In this document: positions 38,901 to 53,900 of the stretch, piece by piece
Layout: each line of letters begins with the position of its first letter
How positions within the stretch are numbered: the stretch's first letter is position 1
Origin: Phoronis australis
Taxonomy: Eukaryota; Phoronida; Phoronidae
Assembly: GCA_002633005.1 (NCBI GenBank)
Contig: NMRA01000472.1
Span: 105,304 to 169,303, forward strand
DNA: 64,000 nt
Direction: 5' to 3'
Translations under genes and position numbers: made by a program
Notes under the pieces: generated by a model
Database searches by the model: none
The model's input: only the letters and a program-made list of their open reading frames with translations
Told to the model about the DNA's origin: nothing

Positions 38901-41900
38901 TATGTGGGCGCATAAAAAGGTTACCTCACACGTTGGCGTTTGAACGCGTGATCGAAACTCTCTTATTACTGCAATAAAAACTAGCATGCCACAACATCGA
39001 AAAGTGGAAATAAAATATTTTACATATTAACCTACCCATCTCAAAGGGGTGAGAGGTAGGGCGATGCGGAAAATATTTTCAGGTTCCCTTCGTACTATTA
39101 TGCACAACCCGAGTTAGAACAGCCCCAGATCCGGAATTCAACTCTGTCTCTACTTTGCAAAGGTAGAAAAAATTGTAAGATTAATCTAGTTTTCAAAGGG
39201 CCGCTAATAATAACACATGCACAAGTGAACAACAAGTTATTGCACCGAACTGAGCTTTTCAATTTTTTTTTCACATCAGCATGTTGGCATAATAGACACG
39301 ATTAGCTGAACAATTTTGAATTGCAGGACAGCACAGTGCAACTGTCAGTCAAGCGCCTTAGTGATGTGTAACGGTGATGGTAAATAGAGCCGTCATATTG
39401 AGGAATGGATCGGTGAGCGGCTATGCAACCCAAATGAAGCCATGAACTTGTGACGAAACTGAAGTGACATTCCTGATAACTTCCTGTGATTTTTACACCA
39501 CTAGTGACGCAAATGCCTCACGATGAAAATGGACAGTGAGACCGTGTATGAAACTCTGCGGATCTACTCGCACAAACCTGGATGTGTTTGCTTTCTCTGA
39601 GAAGATGCGCAGCAGGAAGTCGCCCTCCTTGTTGGGGTCGAAGGTGGATGGGATGACAGCATAAGTGCCGGGTTCCAGGCGGTGGCGAGTGCAGACTTCG
39701 CGCGTGTTGATGAATGTTGACTTGCTGTGCGATGCATTGTACTTGAAGAAGTTGGTATCCAGATTGCCAGAATTGGAGTCGTCTTTTAGCTGAAAGAGGT
39801 TCAAACACTAGCTTAAGGAAAAACTGAACATGACGAGTGAACGTTTCAGGTTTCGAATTTGTAAAAAACATCAATCCCAGATAACCGCAATACATTTCAG
39901 TTTCAATTATTCTTCCCTTGTGCTTATTAACAATGCAACAAACTGTTTCTGCATTCACTTGTATTTAGCAAACACAAGCCCTTACCCAGTCAGTGCTCAG
40001 TTGTGACTCAGTCTTGTGTTAGTTAACTGAATCAATAAACATTATGTTGCATGCAAGGGTCAGGGGAACAACAAATAGAGTTGAAATATGTCAACAATAA
40101 CTGGGGATTTGTTTTTTTCAATGGAAGCAAAAAAACAAAATGTGAGAACTGTTGGTTTGGTCCATTCTCCTTTCTATCAGTACACAGAGAAACTGTTATT
40201 CAGATTAATTTTTGATTTACCCTCGAACAACGGGCATGTCACCCACCAAAGTTCCTTTTTAAAACAACACCCAAAGTCTTCACTTTGGAAGGCTTATAAC
40301 TGTTGTGCAAACAAAAACAAAAATCTGAGATGCACCTCCCTTGTAAGGAGTGCAAAATGTCTTGCGAACTGACCCACGCACTGAACAGAAATCAATGTTT
40401 AAAACTATTAAACGCGTCAAAAAACAAAATGCACACAATTGCAAAAAAAGATTAGCCAAGTAATTGAAATCAATACAAGTCATCTCAATCAACTCCCATA
40501 TTTGGTGCACGAATGCTGCGCTTAATAAAAAAATCTTGCGGGTAGCAATAGAAAATAAATATATGACATTACACAATATGTGAATATTCTTAAAAAATCC
40601 CAGAGCAGCCAACAGAACAAAACAGAACAGCACTTAATTTACCTTGTACACAGAGTAGCCAATAGTCAGCAAATCCAATCCCTCCTTTCTCTTCTTACGT
40701 CTTTCTTTCTGCATCAAACCAATGACAACAGTGCAAAGGTCATCGTCGTCGTCGTCATCAGGGTCGGTTACGGTGATGCGGAACTGAGGATTACTGGCAA
40801 AGGTTTCTGAAAATGAACAAGGCCAGCTACAGAATATTTACACCACAAGGTACAGCTCTAAAAGTTGCGAGCTACAAGAAACTTCCTTCATATATTGTCC
40901 TGCCTGGTCTTGTCTACAGTGTTAATAGAATTTAAGTTTCGGATGAACTATCAATCTCACAAAAAAGCTGCGTGAAGATAGACTGCGATGGCTTTCCAGT
41001 CAGCTAGAATCAAATCCACTCAAATTTAAGGACAGTAAAGTGCAGTCAGGTTCAAACTGCAGACTAGATGGCGATAATTTTGTCAAATTTGTCTAGCTTC
41101 ATTAGCATCGAAAACTGTAAATGAAATCAGACGCAAATTTGTTAAAAACCGTTCAAAAATTAGTTGAAAATTACCCAAGAAATTTGGCAAAACGAAGAAA
41201 GTTTCCCTTTGCAACATGAGTGATTAAGTGGTACCAAAAAGCCATAACTAAAGAAATGGTTGAACAGCCTCAGGAGGCGTTGACGGCTACTGCGGCTGAA
41301 CGCTTGGCTTGCTGTTTTAGTAACAGACTGTTTTGACAATTTTACAAACCAGTCAAAACCGATATTGACGGTTATGTTATACAGGTCACTTAATAAGTTT
41401 TGCCAACAACCACTCTGCTCCACCACTCATTCAAGAACCAGTGGCTGATAATTGCCAAGTAATGCAGTTAATCTGGACCCTAGCAGTAGACCTAGCCTAC
41501 TTCCTCATTTTCGTACATGTATTTATGAATTTGTATACTGGTCTAAAACTGAGAAAAGACTCCTCATATGTACGGAAGAAATTTTAGGGTCTATACCAGC
41601 CAAATCACGTATGTGAGGCGACCAAGTGCTCAACAACAGACAGACAAAACAGGTACATGGTCACCAAGACTACGAATACCAAATGGCGGAGATCTCATCA
41701 ACTTTTTTGAAAAAAGTAACAATAACAAAGAGGCGCCACCACGGACTACAATCAAAACAAAGTGGATAAAAAGACGAAGACACATACAAATAGCTGACAA
41801 GTATATTATTAAGTACTGTGTGCCAGTAAGAGAGTATGTTTTTCTATTTATCCATTTTATTCATTTATTGATAACTATTAAACGAATAGTGCATTTAATT

Positions 41901-44900
41901 TCCTCTGTTGCCATGAGATCAGTCTTAACTAGAGTCCATATAACTAAGAGAATGAACGTGGACTGAAAGAGAATGCAGAGTGGGAATGAGCACATTACTC
42001 ACACAATCCCTCCTTCATACTCTAAGGAAACTCTTCAATCTACAATTTAGTACGTCTACACCTCTTCAAAATGTCATTTCTTTCAACATTAGCCTCTTTT
42101 TATTTTCTACAGAATGATTCTAATCTTTTACAAGTTCAAATATACACAAGATATTGGCAACAGATAGTGCTCAAGAGTATTAATGAACGAGATTGACACA
42201 CAATTTCACGGAGATTTACAAAAAAACAAAATTAGTAGAAAGATAAAGTTGAAATATGTTACCGATGTAGTTACGACACCCGCCGGCACTGCAGCCTCTA
42301 ATCCATTGTCCGTCTTCCGCGTTCGTTGACCAAGTCTTTCTCTGTTGACTTTTGTCTTCATCTATCAGGACGTCTGGCCCCAAGTTACAGATCTCCATCT
42401 TTTGAAAATTTGAGGCAAAATCCTCAAATGACATCCTGCAGAAACACAGAATGCCATCAATTCAAACAGAAGTAAGGCTCTGTAGGCAAACATCGAAAAT
42501 GGCCAATTGAATTGAAATGAAACTTTCAGATGCTGTGCTTTGTATGAAACGTTGATAGGAATTGTTTTTAAACTGATCTACATTTTCAAATCAAAAATAG
42601 AAATTTTATTTATGATTTTATGAAGACCCAAAGATTGCAAGAAAATAGAACAAAACTACAATAATTTAGAGAACTAAAACATGTTACGTTAAGTTTCTGT
42701 TGAGCTTGTCTTTACAACGTTTAACCCTTGTGCTTCATCAAAATCTGTCTGTTTTCACTCCAGTCAACAGACACAAAATACTTCGTCAAAATATAAATTA
42801 GTAAACAACATTTCCAACTCTGTTAGGAAATCAACAGGATTCGGCACATCCTCATCTCAACTTCTTCATCAAGCTTTTGTTGTCCGAGTGGTTTTGACAA
42901 CAATCAACGAACATGCAACATCTTGCATAAGAGAGTAGATAACTTACAGAGTAGGTAGTTACTTTATGCACACACAGCACCAGAGTCTGAGATGAGCATA
43001 CGTATTTACAAGCAATGTCTTGTCAAAAACTACAACCTTCAACAAAGGGAGGACTAAGTGCTCATAAAAAGGGGAATGTTGGCAATTATTTCATGTTAAG
43101 TTGATGGGAATTTACCGCATTCACTGCTTAATTGTCAAACAAGTGACGCTTTCAAGGCATATTATGACAGATCTGTCAGGTCTACACTGCTTAATGAACA
43201 TAGTCTCAAACAAGAACTGACTTAATAAGTTCTTAACAAGCTCACACATGCGTACTAATTACTGCATGCAACAACAGAAAGTTACATATATAGCCAAGGA
43301 ACAGGCCAGAGCCATAATTGGTTCTAAATCTACTTCTATGCAAGACTGCATTCAACAGCGTGTCGGACAATGCGTTTGCTCAATGGAATGAATGTAGTAT
43401 ACTTTACGTAAAACGAAAAACGGTTGTTCGCACCTTTAATGAAGAAAGTGGCTTAAATCGAAGGTTACAGTACATTTTGGGTAGAAGACGGGTACGTAGC
43501 TGCTTTTAAGTTCCCCACAGTTTACATAAAGACACTTCTTTCCCAGAAGACTTTTGATGGACAGCTGCCTGTTTGCAGAACTTACCAGAATTCACCGTCA
43601 TCGTCAAAGGTCAGACCGAGTTCTTGTTTTTCAGCATCATCAGTCATGCTCCACTCACGAGACCTGCAATTGGATCAATGGATAAAATAACGTGCTCACA
43701 TTCAAAACTCAAAATTCGTTCACACCATGGCATAATCAAGGATTACGTTCAACAATTTTGCTATGCCATGTGACGCAAGACAAGACAGTACAGGAAGACA
43801 TCATCTCATTGCATCAGCAACCACTTGTTACTACAATGAATCTCGCATAATTTGGACATGCTTGAGTCAGATTTTTGCTCAACTCGGGACAACTTGGACA
43901 CAGCCTAAATCATGTCACCCGTTCTGATTGATATACGTCAATTTTATGCTTGGATATTCTTTTCAAAAACATGTCACAGAAGCCCGATTTTTTGTTCGAT
44001 TCTGATAGCTTCCTGTTTTGTCACAATTTTTTAAAGCAACTCAGTAACTAATGACTTTTAACCCATGCGCCTCGCCCCTGTATCACAATTACTAGGTGCG
44101 CATGGGAGTTTGTGATAATGTGAAAAAATCAAGAAAAATGAGACACATTTTTCTGTCAGATCCAATTCCCTCACAGGGTACCAAGACCTGCAACACATAG
44201 TGAGCACACTTACTTGTCTCCCCATGCCCCTTTCCATTCAGCCTCATTGCCCCATGGATTACGGACACGCACGAGTTCTACCGTTCGCCTACCACGGAGC
44301 AAATCAACTTTCTTTACATTCGTGATGCTGTACGCGTGACCCATAATGAGGCCATTGGGCAACTCTGCTTCTAGTTGATTTGGATTTGCCTGAAATGTGA
44401 CAAAATGCTGCCAAGTCATATAGGGGAATCTCTTGACAAAATAACTACTCTTTGTCCGTTTTGGAAATCGTAGTCAGAGGCGTGTTTCATGAAAAGTAAC
44501 CACAGACCGACATCAGAAAATTTGCATTATTCTCCCACTTTCCAATAAATGAAAAAGACATTTGCAATGTTATTCCTGGCCAAGTCATCTAGCTATAAAA
44601 TGGCTAATATTATATGACTGATTTTTGTCAGTTTGAAGCCTGCTTTGAACTAATCATTTTTCTCAACCAACTTGAGATTGGACAATAATTGTGGCAAGAA
44701 ATGAATGATGGAACTGTCAGACACCTAGCCACCTATCACAGACTAACAACCTTTTATCAAGTTTCTAATGTCGTAGCTGATTCTCAAACATTCTCACACC
44801 TTCGACCATAACAGCATTAACAATACAGTATACTTCTCGACAAAAACAAGCATATTTTTGTTTTCAGCTTACGTTGATTGAACACCCCATGAGCGATCTG

Positions 44901-47900
44901 CGTTCGCGAGCCTTCAACATGATCTGAAAGAGGTTTGGAGGCTTCTTGGCCAGGTCAAATGCCTCAGTCACACCACCGGTGAAATCTTCCATCGCTTCTG
45001 TTGTAGAACCGCCTTTCAGAGCCTCGTATGAGCCCATAAGTCTAGCAGAAAGAAAGACATTCAACACAAAAATTACGGTAAATTTCAAACGGAAACTCAG
45101 GCTTCCAATTAAATTGGGCATGTTCAAAGGACTGGGATTCTCATACATACCTAAGCCTCTATAAAATTAAATGTCAGCAGCTTCAACACTGGCTTCAAAT
45201 ACTACGTGTGTACTTATAATCATTTAATTAATTTAAGCATTCACAAAGCCTGAGATTCAAAGATGAGAACTTTAACAGACCACAGACTAAGTCACACTTC
45301 ATCTTAATAGTGTTGTCTCAGTCTTTCAATGCCTGGGTCATTCCACAGTATTTTTGTGTAATGGAGGGGACAATTCAATAGAATAGTTGTTTGTAATATA
45401 AAAAGCAACTTTAAAAGATTTTGTGAGGCATTCTTGCTGAAGTGTTGTACACTATGATAAGTTACAGAAAGATTCAGAAAAAAATAAAAGGTGCGTGCAC
45501 CCTTTTTCCTGATGTGCAATGGAGGGGACCTATAGAATTTCAAATTTCCGGAAAGGCAACATAATAACCCTTTTTGCATTTTAAGGTAAATCCAAAAAAG
45601 CTAACCCCACCTAGAGCAACGGAGGGGATATTTTTGTCACTTTGACAAATTTGGATATTTCACCATTAAAATTCACTTCCACTGTTTTTATAAGTGAGCA
45701 TAACCCTGAGAGTCATACATTTTATCATTAGAAGAGTTAAACAATGTGTAAATATTACATTTAAAGAACAAAAATGCTGAAATGTAATTGCCGTACACTG
45801 TACACAAACTGCACCAAATAGAATGACAAAAATGTACAAGGTCTCAACCAGGTCGCTTAAAGCATTAGAAGCATGATGGATCTGGTTGAGTTCCAAGCAT
45901 TTTTGTAGTTTTTCATATTTTCATGTCAGCTGTTGTAAGCATGGTGACTGTTTGGTTGGAATCTTATATACTTTGCATATGGGACATGTCACATAAATTA
46001 GTAAGATGATTTCCCTTGTGAGGGTGACTTTTTGGTTGGGATCTATATACTTCGCATATGGGACATGTCGCATAGATTAGCAAGTTCATTCCCCACGTGA
46101 GGGTGACTTTTTCAATTTCTTTTTCTACCAAAGGTTTCCTTGGTGTATTACAAGCTTTTAAAAGGGCTTATTTTGGCAATGTTTGAACTATATTGAAGTT
46201 TGTTGACCTTATTTCAAATCGTTTAAAATGAATTTTAATTAAAAAATAAATAATCTTTTGCATTTAAAACCTATGGAAAAGCTTAGTACAGATAGATAGC
46301 TTTTGCATAGAGGTTCTTGTTAAAATAGTCGATCTTAATTATGCTAATTATTGAAAACAGTGTCTTATTAGATCATGATGAGCTTCTAAAATAATGGATG
46401 TGATCTCATTTTTGTGAGTTACACTACTATATATTCATGATTAAGTTCTGATAACAACAGTCATTCTACTGTAGTCATCATCAGCATTACTAGTTTCACA
46501 TTTCTGCCATGCACTCACTTGGCGTACGCCTTCTCCAACAGAGCACTCCAGAACTCGTTCTTGGAATCAGAGTGCAAGAACACCAAATCGTTATTGTACG
46601 TTGGCAGACGATCGTCCACAACAACATCGACCCACTTGCCATATTGCCAGAAGTGGAACTTGAACATGCCACAATAGCCATTATTGGGGTCAAAGGTCTG
46701 CTCAGGCGGCACCACTTTGTAGAGCAGCGATTTGTCGAGCGAGAGTGAGGCTACAGCAGCAAGCAGCCAGCAGTCGCCTGTGAACATTGAAACAATGTTG
46801 AGTTCTTCTTTGCCAAAATTGCAAACATGGCACACAATCCTCAGCACGCAGTCATCCTGACGTACACCCTGACTGACATTTAGGAACTCTTGCTAGGATA
46901 CCCTGCTCAGCATTTGGGCCCCCTGCTCCACATTTGGGCACCCTGGTCAGCATTTGGGAGCCCTGTTCTGCATTTGGGAGCCCTATTCAGTATTTGGTTG
47001 TTCAGCACTTGGATGTCTTTTCAGCATCAGGATACTCACGTAAAGTAAGCATGTAAGTATCTGTTTCTTAAGCTTGTTAACAGCAATCAATTTACACTTG
47101 GGGTCAAAGAGACAGTTACGAACCATTGGTTACTGACACCCTGAGAAACTGGTGAAACCCATTTAAAAATGAAAGAGTGTACGAGGCCTGATGATGTATT
47201 TGCACACTCTACAATTTTTGAAATCCTGGATGAAGCGTACTCATGGCTGTTAGCAGCATAATCCCAAGGAAACCTCAGAACATTAGCACAAACTTTGTAC
47301 CATATGCCACGACCACTGAATAATCCATTTGAATCACTGAATCATACATGAGGACCACAACGGCACAGGTACAAACACAATACAATAACAACATGAATTC
47401 CAAATAGTTGAAACAAAAATACAACATCCAATTGTGAAACAAATGACAAAGGGTTGATTGCGCTAAGGTTCGTAAGCACACGTTTGTATGAAATTTTTAT
47501 GGTCTTGCAATTTTAACAAGAGCAACGCAGAGCGTTGAAATGCGCCCACAATTGCACCGTATACGGTATCCTTCTGGGTTTTTTTTATTGGTACCATAAA
47601 GTGGCCAGTAGAGGGCATATATGTAGTATGTTGTACTTTGCAAAATGGAAAGGCATGGTCATTGTCTCCTCAATAGGCTAGGGGCAAAATGTGAGCGATC
47701 TTCATAATACAAGCACATCCTATACATCAGTTGCTTGAAGCACCACAGAAACATAGAATTAAAAACAAATTTACCAACATATGAGATTAGCACAGAATTA
47801 GAATGCCAGAAACAAATTTCTACTTGGAACTTTTCCTTCATAGTCACGAAGTAACACAAAGTATACACCTGAAGACCTATGAAAATACAGAGGTCAATGT

Positions 47901-50900
47901 AAAATACTAAAATTGCCACTAGAGGCATACCGGTAGTCAGAATCATCCTAAAGTNCAAAGCCTGAGAGCTGAATACACAAACACAATTTTGAGTACACCC
48001 AAAATGGTTTGGGGTGTACCCAAGCCAGACTAGATGAAGTCAAGTCATGCAAGGCCATTCAGGTATACCCTAAACTTGACATGACTGTGAGCTCTTTCAC
48101 AAGGCTACCTGAAACCCTGCACAATTTATTTTTCTTATCAATTGTTCATTTCCATGATAAAAGTTCATTTGAAATAATAACATGTTATATAGACATATGC
48201 ATGTAGAACCAAGGGTCAAGGTATTTGCATTGGGCATGTAAGCAATTTTTTTGTTTATCTCTTTTATTTTGCGTGATCAATTTACGTTTTGTTATCGTGA
48301 TCTGTTCATCTACAAGCATTTGTTACACTCTCTTGCGGTATACATCCTCAAAACAAGACGCGTTCTATCTACAGGTATTTCTCTCTTACAAACGTTTGGC
48401 AATCCTACAAAACACAACAACACATACAGAATGAGATATGACAAATACTTTTTAGTCACATTTACACGAGACAACTGACACGGCACAGCTAACATGGATC
48501 AGCTGATTGGGTGCAAGTGTGTGTGTGTAACCACAACTGACACAGAGCAAGTGACACCGCAGCGGCCAGTTTAGACATCAGTTTGCAGAGCGAGTTGCAC
48601 TTGATCAGCGGCTCCAGTTACAACTGACAACTACACTTCTAAACACAACCGGGAAAGAGCAGAATGGAATCATCTTTCAATGTACTTGCGCAACAGCATA
48701 TACCCAGGTGCTCACTCACCTGGCATTCCACGTGTTTGGACATTCGCTATTGTTTGTGCGAGCATGCGCAGACAGTCTTCGTGTAAGTGACTCATGTTGA
48801 TCCAGTTAGCGATCTAATGTCGTGTAAATGCAACTAAAGTCAAGTAAGACGCACCGTGACAACTGATACGGTGACAACTGTCTCTTGTGTAAAAGCGGTT
48901 TTAGAGGAATGATAGGATGCCCTTGAGCAGCTGATCTGCGCGCTGACTATTACCTTCTATTAGTTTTCTGGTAAAAACTCACTGGCGATCACAAAGATAG
49001 TGAGTGGGCAGTGACTTCAAAACATAGCTGTTTAACTCACCTAAAAATCCTTGCTTAACATCAAATCGGCTAGCTCCACCCACAAAGAGTTGAGGATCAT
49101 CAACGAATTCCTAAAAATCAAAAATATCATTAAAGTTTTTAATATCTGTAGTAAATTCTGACAATAAAATATCAAACTGCAAAAGAAAGATGTCATGAGC
49201 GCAAAATTTGGAAATTTAAGTCAAAACGCAGTTACAAACCAAGTAACTCTATCTAGTGTTCAGGTACGGAACTAGCATGTTGCTAATTGTTGGACAAGCC
49301 AATCAATTACAGTGCATAAAATGACAAAACACCATTCCAAAAACTGGTTACAAGAGAGTGGTGTTTTGCTGGTGATTTGGGTTACCCAAAAATTGTTGGC
49401 GATTTCGCTAGTACATCTGTAGCCAAGCTGTTTCATACAGAACTTCATTTCAAAGGACACACATGCACTGGGGAAACAGGCCATATTGTTTATTGTTGTG
49501 TTTTAACCTATTTATGGCTGAATGAAGGTGTTCTTACATCAATTTTCATTTTATTAGCAACTCAGGGGTGGTGACTTAACAAATTTAAGTGCTGGCAAAA
49601 ATGACCACTTCATGGACACCCTGTTTGTCTGCCAAAAACTCCATAGTGTTTTTGTCACTGAAAAATTAGAAGCATTTTCACCACTCATGTGAACATTAGT
49701 CACACTGGAAATTTCAGGGCTTTGAAAGAGTATGGACTGCTCAAGCTCTACAAGTTGATCTGTCACAGCACATTATTTTTATGAGACAAGCAATTATGAA
49801 GTACTAGATTCACACGCACACACAGTGAAAATGTTAGCAGTTTCACTGACTAAAATGCTCAGCAAAAATGCTGGCATTTTAGTCACAAACAAAAGACCTG
49901 AGGTCATATTGGCCAGCACTTAAATTTGTTTCCTCACCACCAAAACCACCTTTAGGCGAAAATAAATGTCGGAACGAGTTCGCTCTCTTGTCATAAATTG
50001 CGAAAACTCCAGCAGTTTTGGGGTAAATCAAACTGCCGGCACAGCGCCAGGATTAGAGTGACATTTGTAATCACCCATGACAGGCGTTTTTGCTACTAGC
50101 GCAAGTGCTAGCAAAGGTTTTTAAGCCAGTTTTTGCAAGAGTTACTTAAGTGTCAACGAATAATGAACTGTCCGTTTGCTGCAAACACTGAAACTACTCC
50201 TAATCTAAGTAGAAGAGGAACTTGATACTATTTTAGGGCACAAGTGGTCTAAATCCTGAATCAAATGCACAAGATGTCTGGAAGCTCTAATTAAAAGTCT
50301 CGGATAAGAACTAGCAGTCTGCATGACAAACATCACGTAATGTCCATTGTCATTTCCACAAACATTTCCTTGACAACTGCAAATTGGATGTGAACATATC
50401 TTGATGAACAAATTTTTGCTGTGATTATGTTTTATATACTGCTCATCTGACAAAATTGTCACAATGGTGTGGACCAGTCCCTCACATTTGCAGATACGAT
50501 GTACATACATAACATATAGGTTTAAAACTTGGATGTTCCCAAACCAAATATAAACAGGAATGAAGAGATGATCAAGCTAAAATGGTGCTAGCAGCAGGAA
50601 GGATCACTTCAATAAGCTGCCAGACATGCCAGTCTGCATTTCATTGACCCAATGTTTGTCTTGACCAGACCCTTGATATCCACTGGTCAAATGGGAATGA
50701 ACTTGTGAACTGTGCAGCTACAGCCCATGTAGACAATGTAAACAGGATCCAGGGTCACTCATGCCAATCTGCTGTGTGATATTGACTGGATATTTTAATG
50801 AATTCAGGGCTCCAGATAACATTTCTGCTGCTTGCAGTAAAGTTCTCCTCATTTTTGCCATGGAGGAGTAACTGATGCATCCTAAGAATTTTATTATCAC

Positions 50901-53900
50901 TACCCTCAGCTTTCTGTTACAACAGGGATTCCTGGTTTACCACCAGCATCACACACACATAGTTTGTACACAGTAAATAACTGCACATTTTTGCTTAGAA
51001 GAAGAGGACGAAGTTGGAACTTCTTTGATTTGAATAGCACTAGTACACTGTTAGTCAGTGTTTTGTTGCATCTTAAGGGTGTATAATTGTAGTTTCTGAA
51101 ATATTTATGTTAAATGAATCATGTGTAAATTAAAATCAAAGTTAGGACCTTCTTATGTATAACACTGTACTCGCGACCTTTAATAAAGAAAGCCAGGCAA
51201 ACACAACACACAGAAAACGCAACTTAAGTGCATAGGTACCCTTTCAATACAGTGTCATGTGACAGGCATGCATGAATAATATGGCCAGGCTAATGTGTCA
51301 AACCCACTATCAGTTACACCAGGGTTATAAAGGTGAAGATGAACTAGGCCAGAATTATAGTTAGAGCACCAAAAGCACACCATTTAACATTTCTGCCTGA
51401 CAGCAGACTGAAATATGCTGGTGGTATGCTGGTATGACATGCATGGGGATTCTAATAACTTGGAACAAACCTAATTCACAAAACTGACATTACTATGTTT
51501 GAAAGTTGTCCAATTAAATACAAATAATAAAAAGTTCTGAGCTTATATTCAAAGTTTCCTTACCAAATGGTTTTTGATGGTATGGGTATTTCCAGTGCTC
51601 TTTTAAAATCTGTTTGGGGAAGGTAGTAACAAGGACTTCACGCTGTGGGCACTTTTCTCGGGAACAAATGGACAGGTTTGAATGTAGATTCCCAAAAATG
51701 TTGTCATTAATTTTGTCCATGTTGAGATCCATAAAGAGGACAGTTCCATGCATAAGTGGGGCAATAGTCTGATATAACGTTCCCATATTTTGAGAACCAG
51801 TTTAAGCCTGTTATTCAGTGAAAAAAACTGGTTCTCAACATTTGGGCATGTTAGTATATATGGTATATATATGCCTAAAAAGTTGAAGTTATTTAAGAGT
51901 GGCAAATTTATTGGTCTTTTCAAGAAGGGAAAGAAGTGGGGTTGGCTGATGGTTCACAAGAATATAATCATCGATTTCATAAATCAAATTGCCATTTTTT
52001 AAAGATCCATGACCACTACATATTTTTGTCCATTTCCCTGTTGTCAGCATCCTTGTTGCGATTTTGCGATTCACGGTGGTCTAAGAATAAAAAACTATGT
52101 TCACGGTGAGCTCCAAACACATGAATGACAGATATGAAAAAGAACAGTTTCAATACACAACAAAAATGTCATCCGGCATATCACCATGTTTCATCCATAG
52201 CCTCACATAAAAATACCATTGATGTGAATAAGCAGTACACTCTGATGCATGCCATAGACTGGTGTGTAAATCAAACTACAGGATACCTTGTATGTCAACC
52301 ATACTACAAAGCCACCCAAGGTAAACATGATTTACACACCTTACACCCACACACCCATGTAATAAATCACAAAATAATTACTCAACAAAAGATAAAGATG
52401 CTGATAATCAAATGCCAAAGTGTTATCTTTCTGACTTGAAGCTCAGAGATAGCACAAACTATCTGAATTGAAAAGAAAACATAATTCCTGAACAAAAAAA
52501 CAGACAATGATTCAAGCAAGTTTGAAGTTTGGATATTCCTGAAAAGACCAAAAAGAGAAAACCTCTGGTAACTTTTACCTTTAGAAGTGTTTATTTTCTG
52601 CAAATGCAAAATGTTAGGAGACAAAAATTTTATGCCTGTTATAAATGCCTGAAAATTGAGGGATGACCTGACAATGTCTTCAAATGGCTGTTGGAGGCAG
52701 ACACTTATGCAGCTTGACCACAACCCCATACCATTCTTTGATCACTAATACTTCCAACCTTTTACTGGCCATGCACAGAGCTGTGAATTTTCTGTTATGA
52801 AGCAATGTTGCAGGAGGAGATGTTACAGGGCTAGCCAATTATATCCAGATATAGCTCTTGGGGGAATACAGAATCCATTAGTATATGTTACTTAAAAAAA
52901 ACATTTCCCAGAACATTCATTCATTCTACTGCACATGCCAATGATTCACAAAGAGAATATAATGCCCACTACCCTGCAGTCAATTGTTAATAACACTATA
53001 CCATAGCCAGACTTATTATGGCACATCTAAATGCGTATATCAGTGAGCAATAATAATTATCCAAACCTGGCCTGCATGAAGAAAACAGAGCTTCATAACT
53101 TAACTCATTAGCAATGCCAGCCATACACCCAGCTAAAGTAGATATCCATGTATATAATTGTGCTGCAATAATTCAGCACCTTGATGTACATATTGGAAGT
53201 AAGAATTAAGTCCTCTTACATGCCATATGTTGGTCACATCATGTGACCCATAGTTAAGTCTTAGTTATTCTGCCAAAGCTGGTGCTGCATGGGGTGGATT
53301 ACTCACATGTTATCTTGAGTGGAAATAAAGTACAATGGAAGATGCCCAGCTTCTTCAACTTGTATTAGGCAAGGGGACTTGAAGTAAGGAGACTTCTCCA
53401 GACGTGTTTTTACTCGTAACTGTGACGAGATTGAATTTTGTTGTGATGAGTTTTGCTTAGGCTACTTGGATCGAGTTCGAAAATTTATGCAACATGTTTT
53501 AAGTATTCTTAAGTAAAATGTTTGGATATTTGGCACCAGTTCAATGTATTTGTTCCAAGACTTTTAACACACTAACTCTCCACAGTATGGACCTTTCGAA
53601 CACATACGTGAATTTTTACTTCCAGTAGAGTTTGACTTTGTTATTGGGAGAACGCAGAGCAAAATTATCTGTCTGCACAGCCAGGATCAATACAAGCTCA
53701 ACAGGGACTGTCTCTTGACCACCATCCACTACTGACCAATAATGCAGTGTTTCATTTTCGAGCAAAATTTTCCTATAGTGCACTTTTCATGAAAATTCAT
53801 GGATGCCAGAAAGCGCAAAAAACAGAGGATTAATTTATTCTTGGACCCTGAAATAGGTGTAGAGTGTTTTCTCAGTTCCTAGGTAGGTCAGGTTCAGAGA

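Noticed and set aside
41568-41966. 132-codon plus-strand open frame in a calpain intron
   Set aside because: No domain, biased Lys/Asn/Ile composition typical of AT-rich noncoding sequence, and no splice or promoter context.
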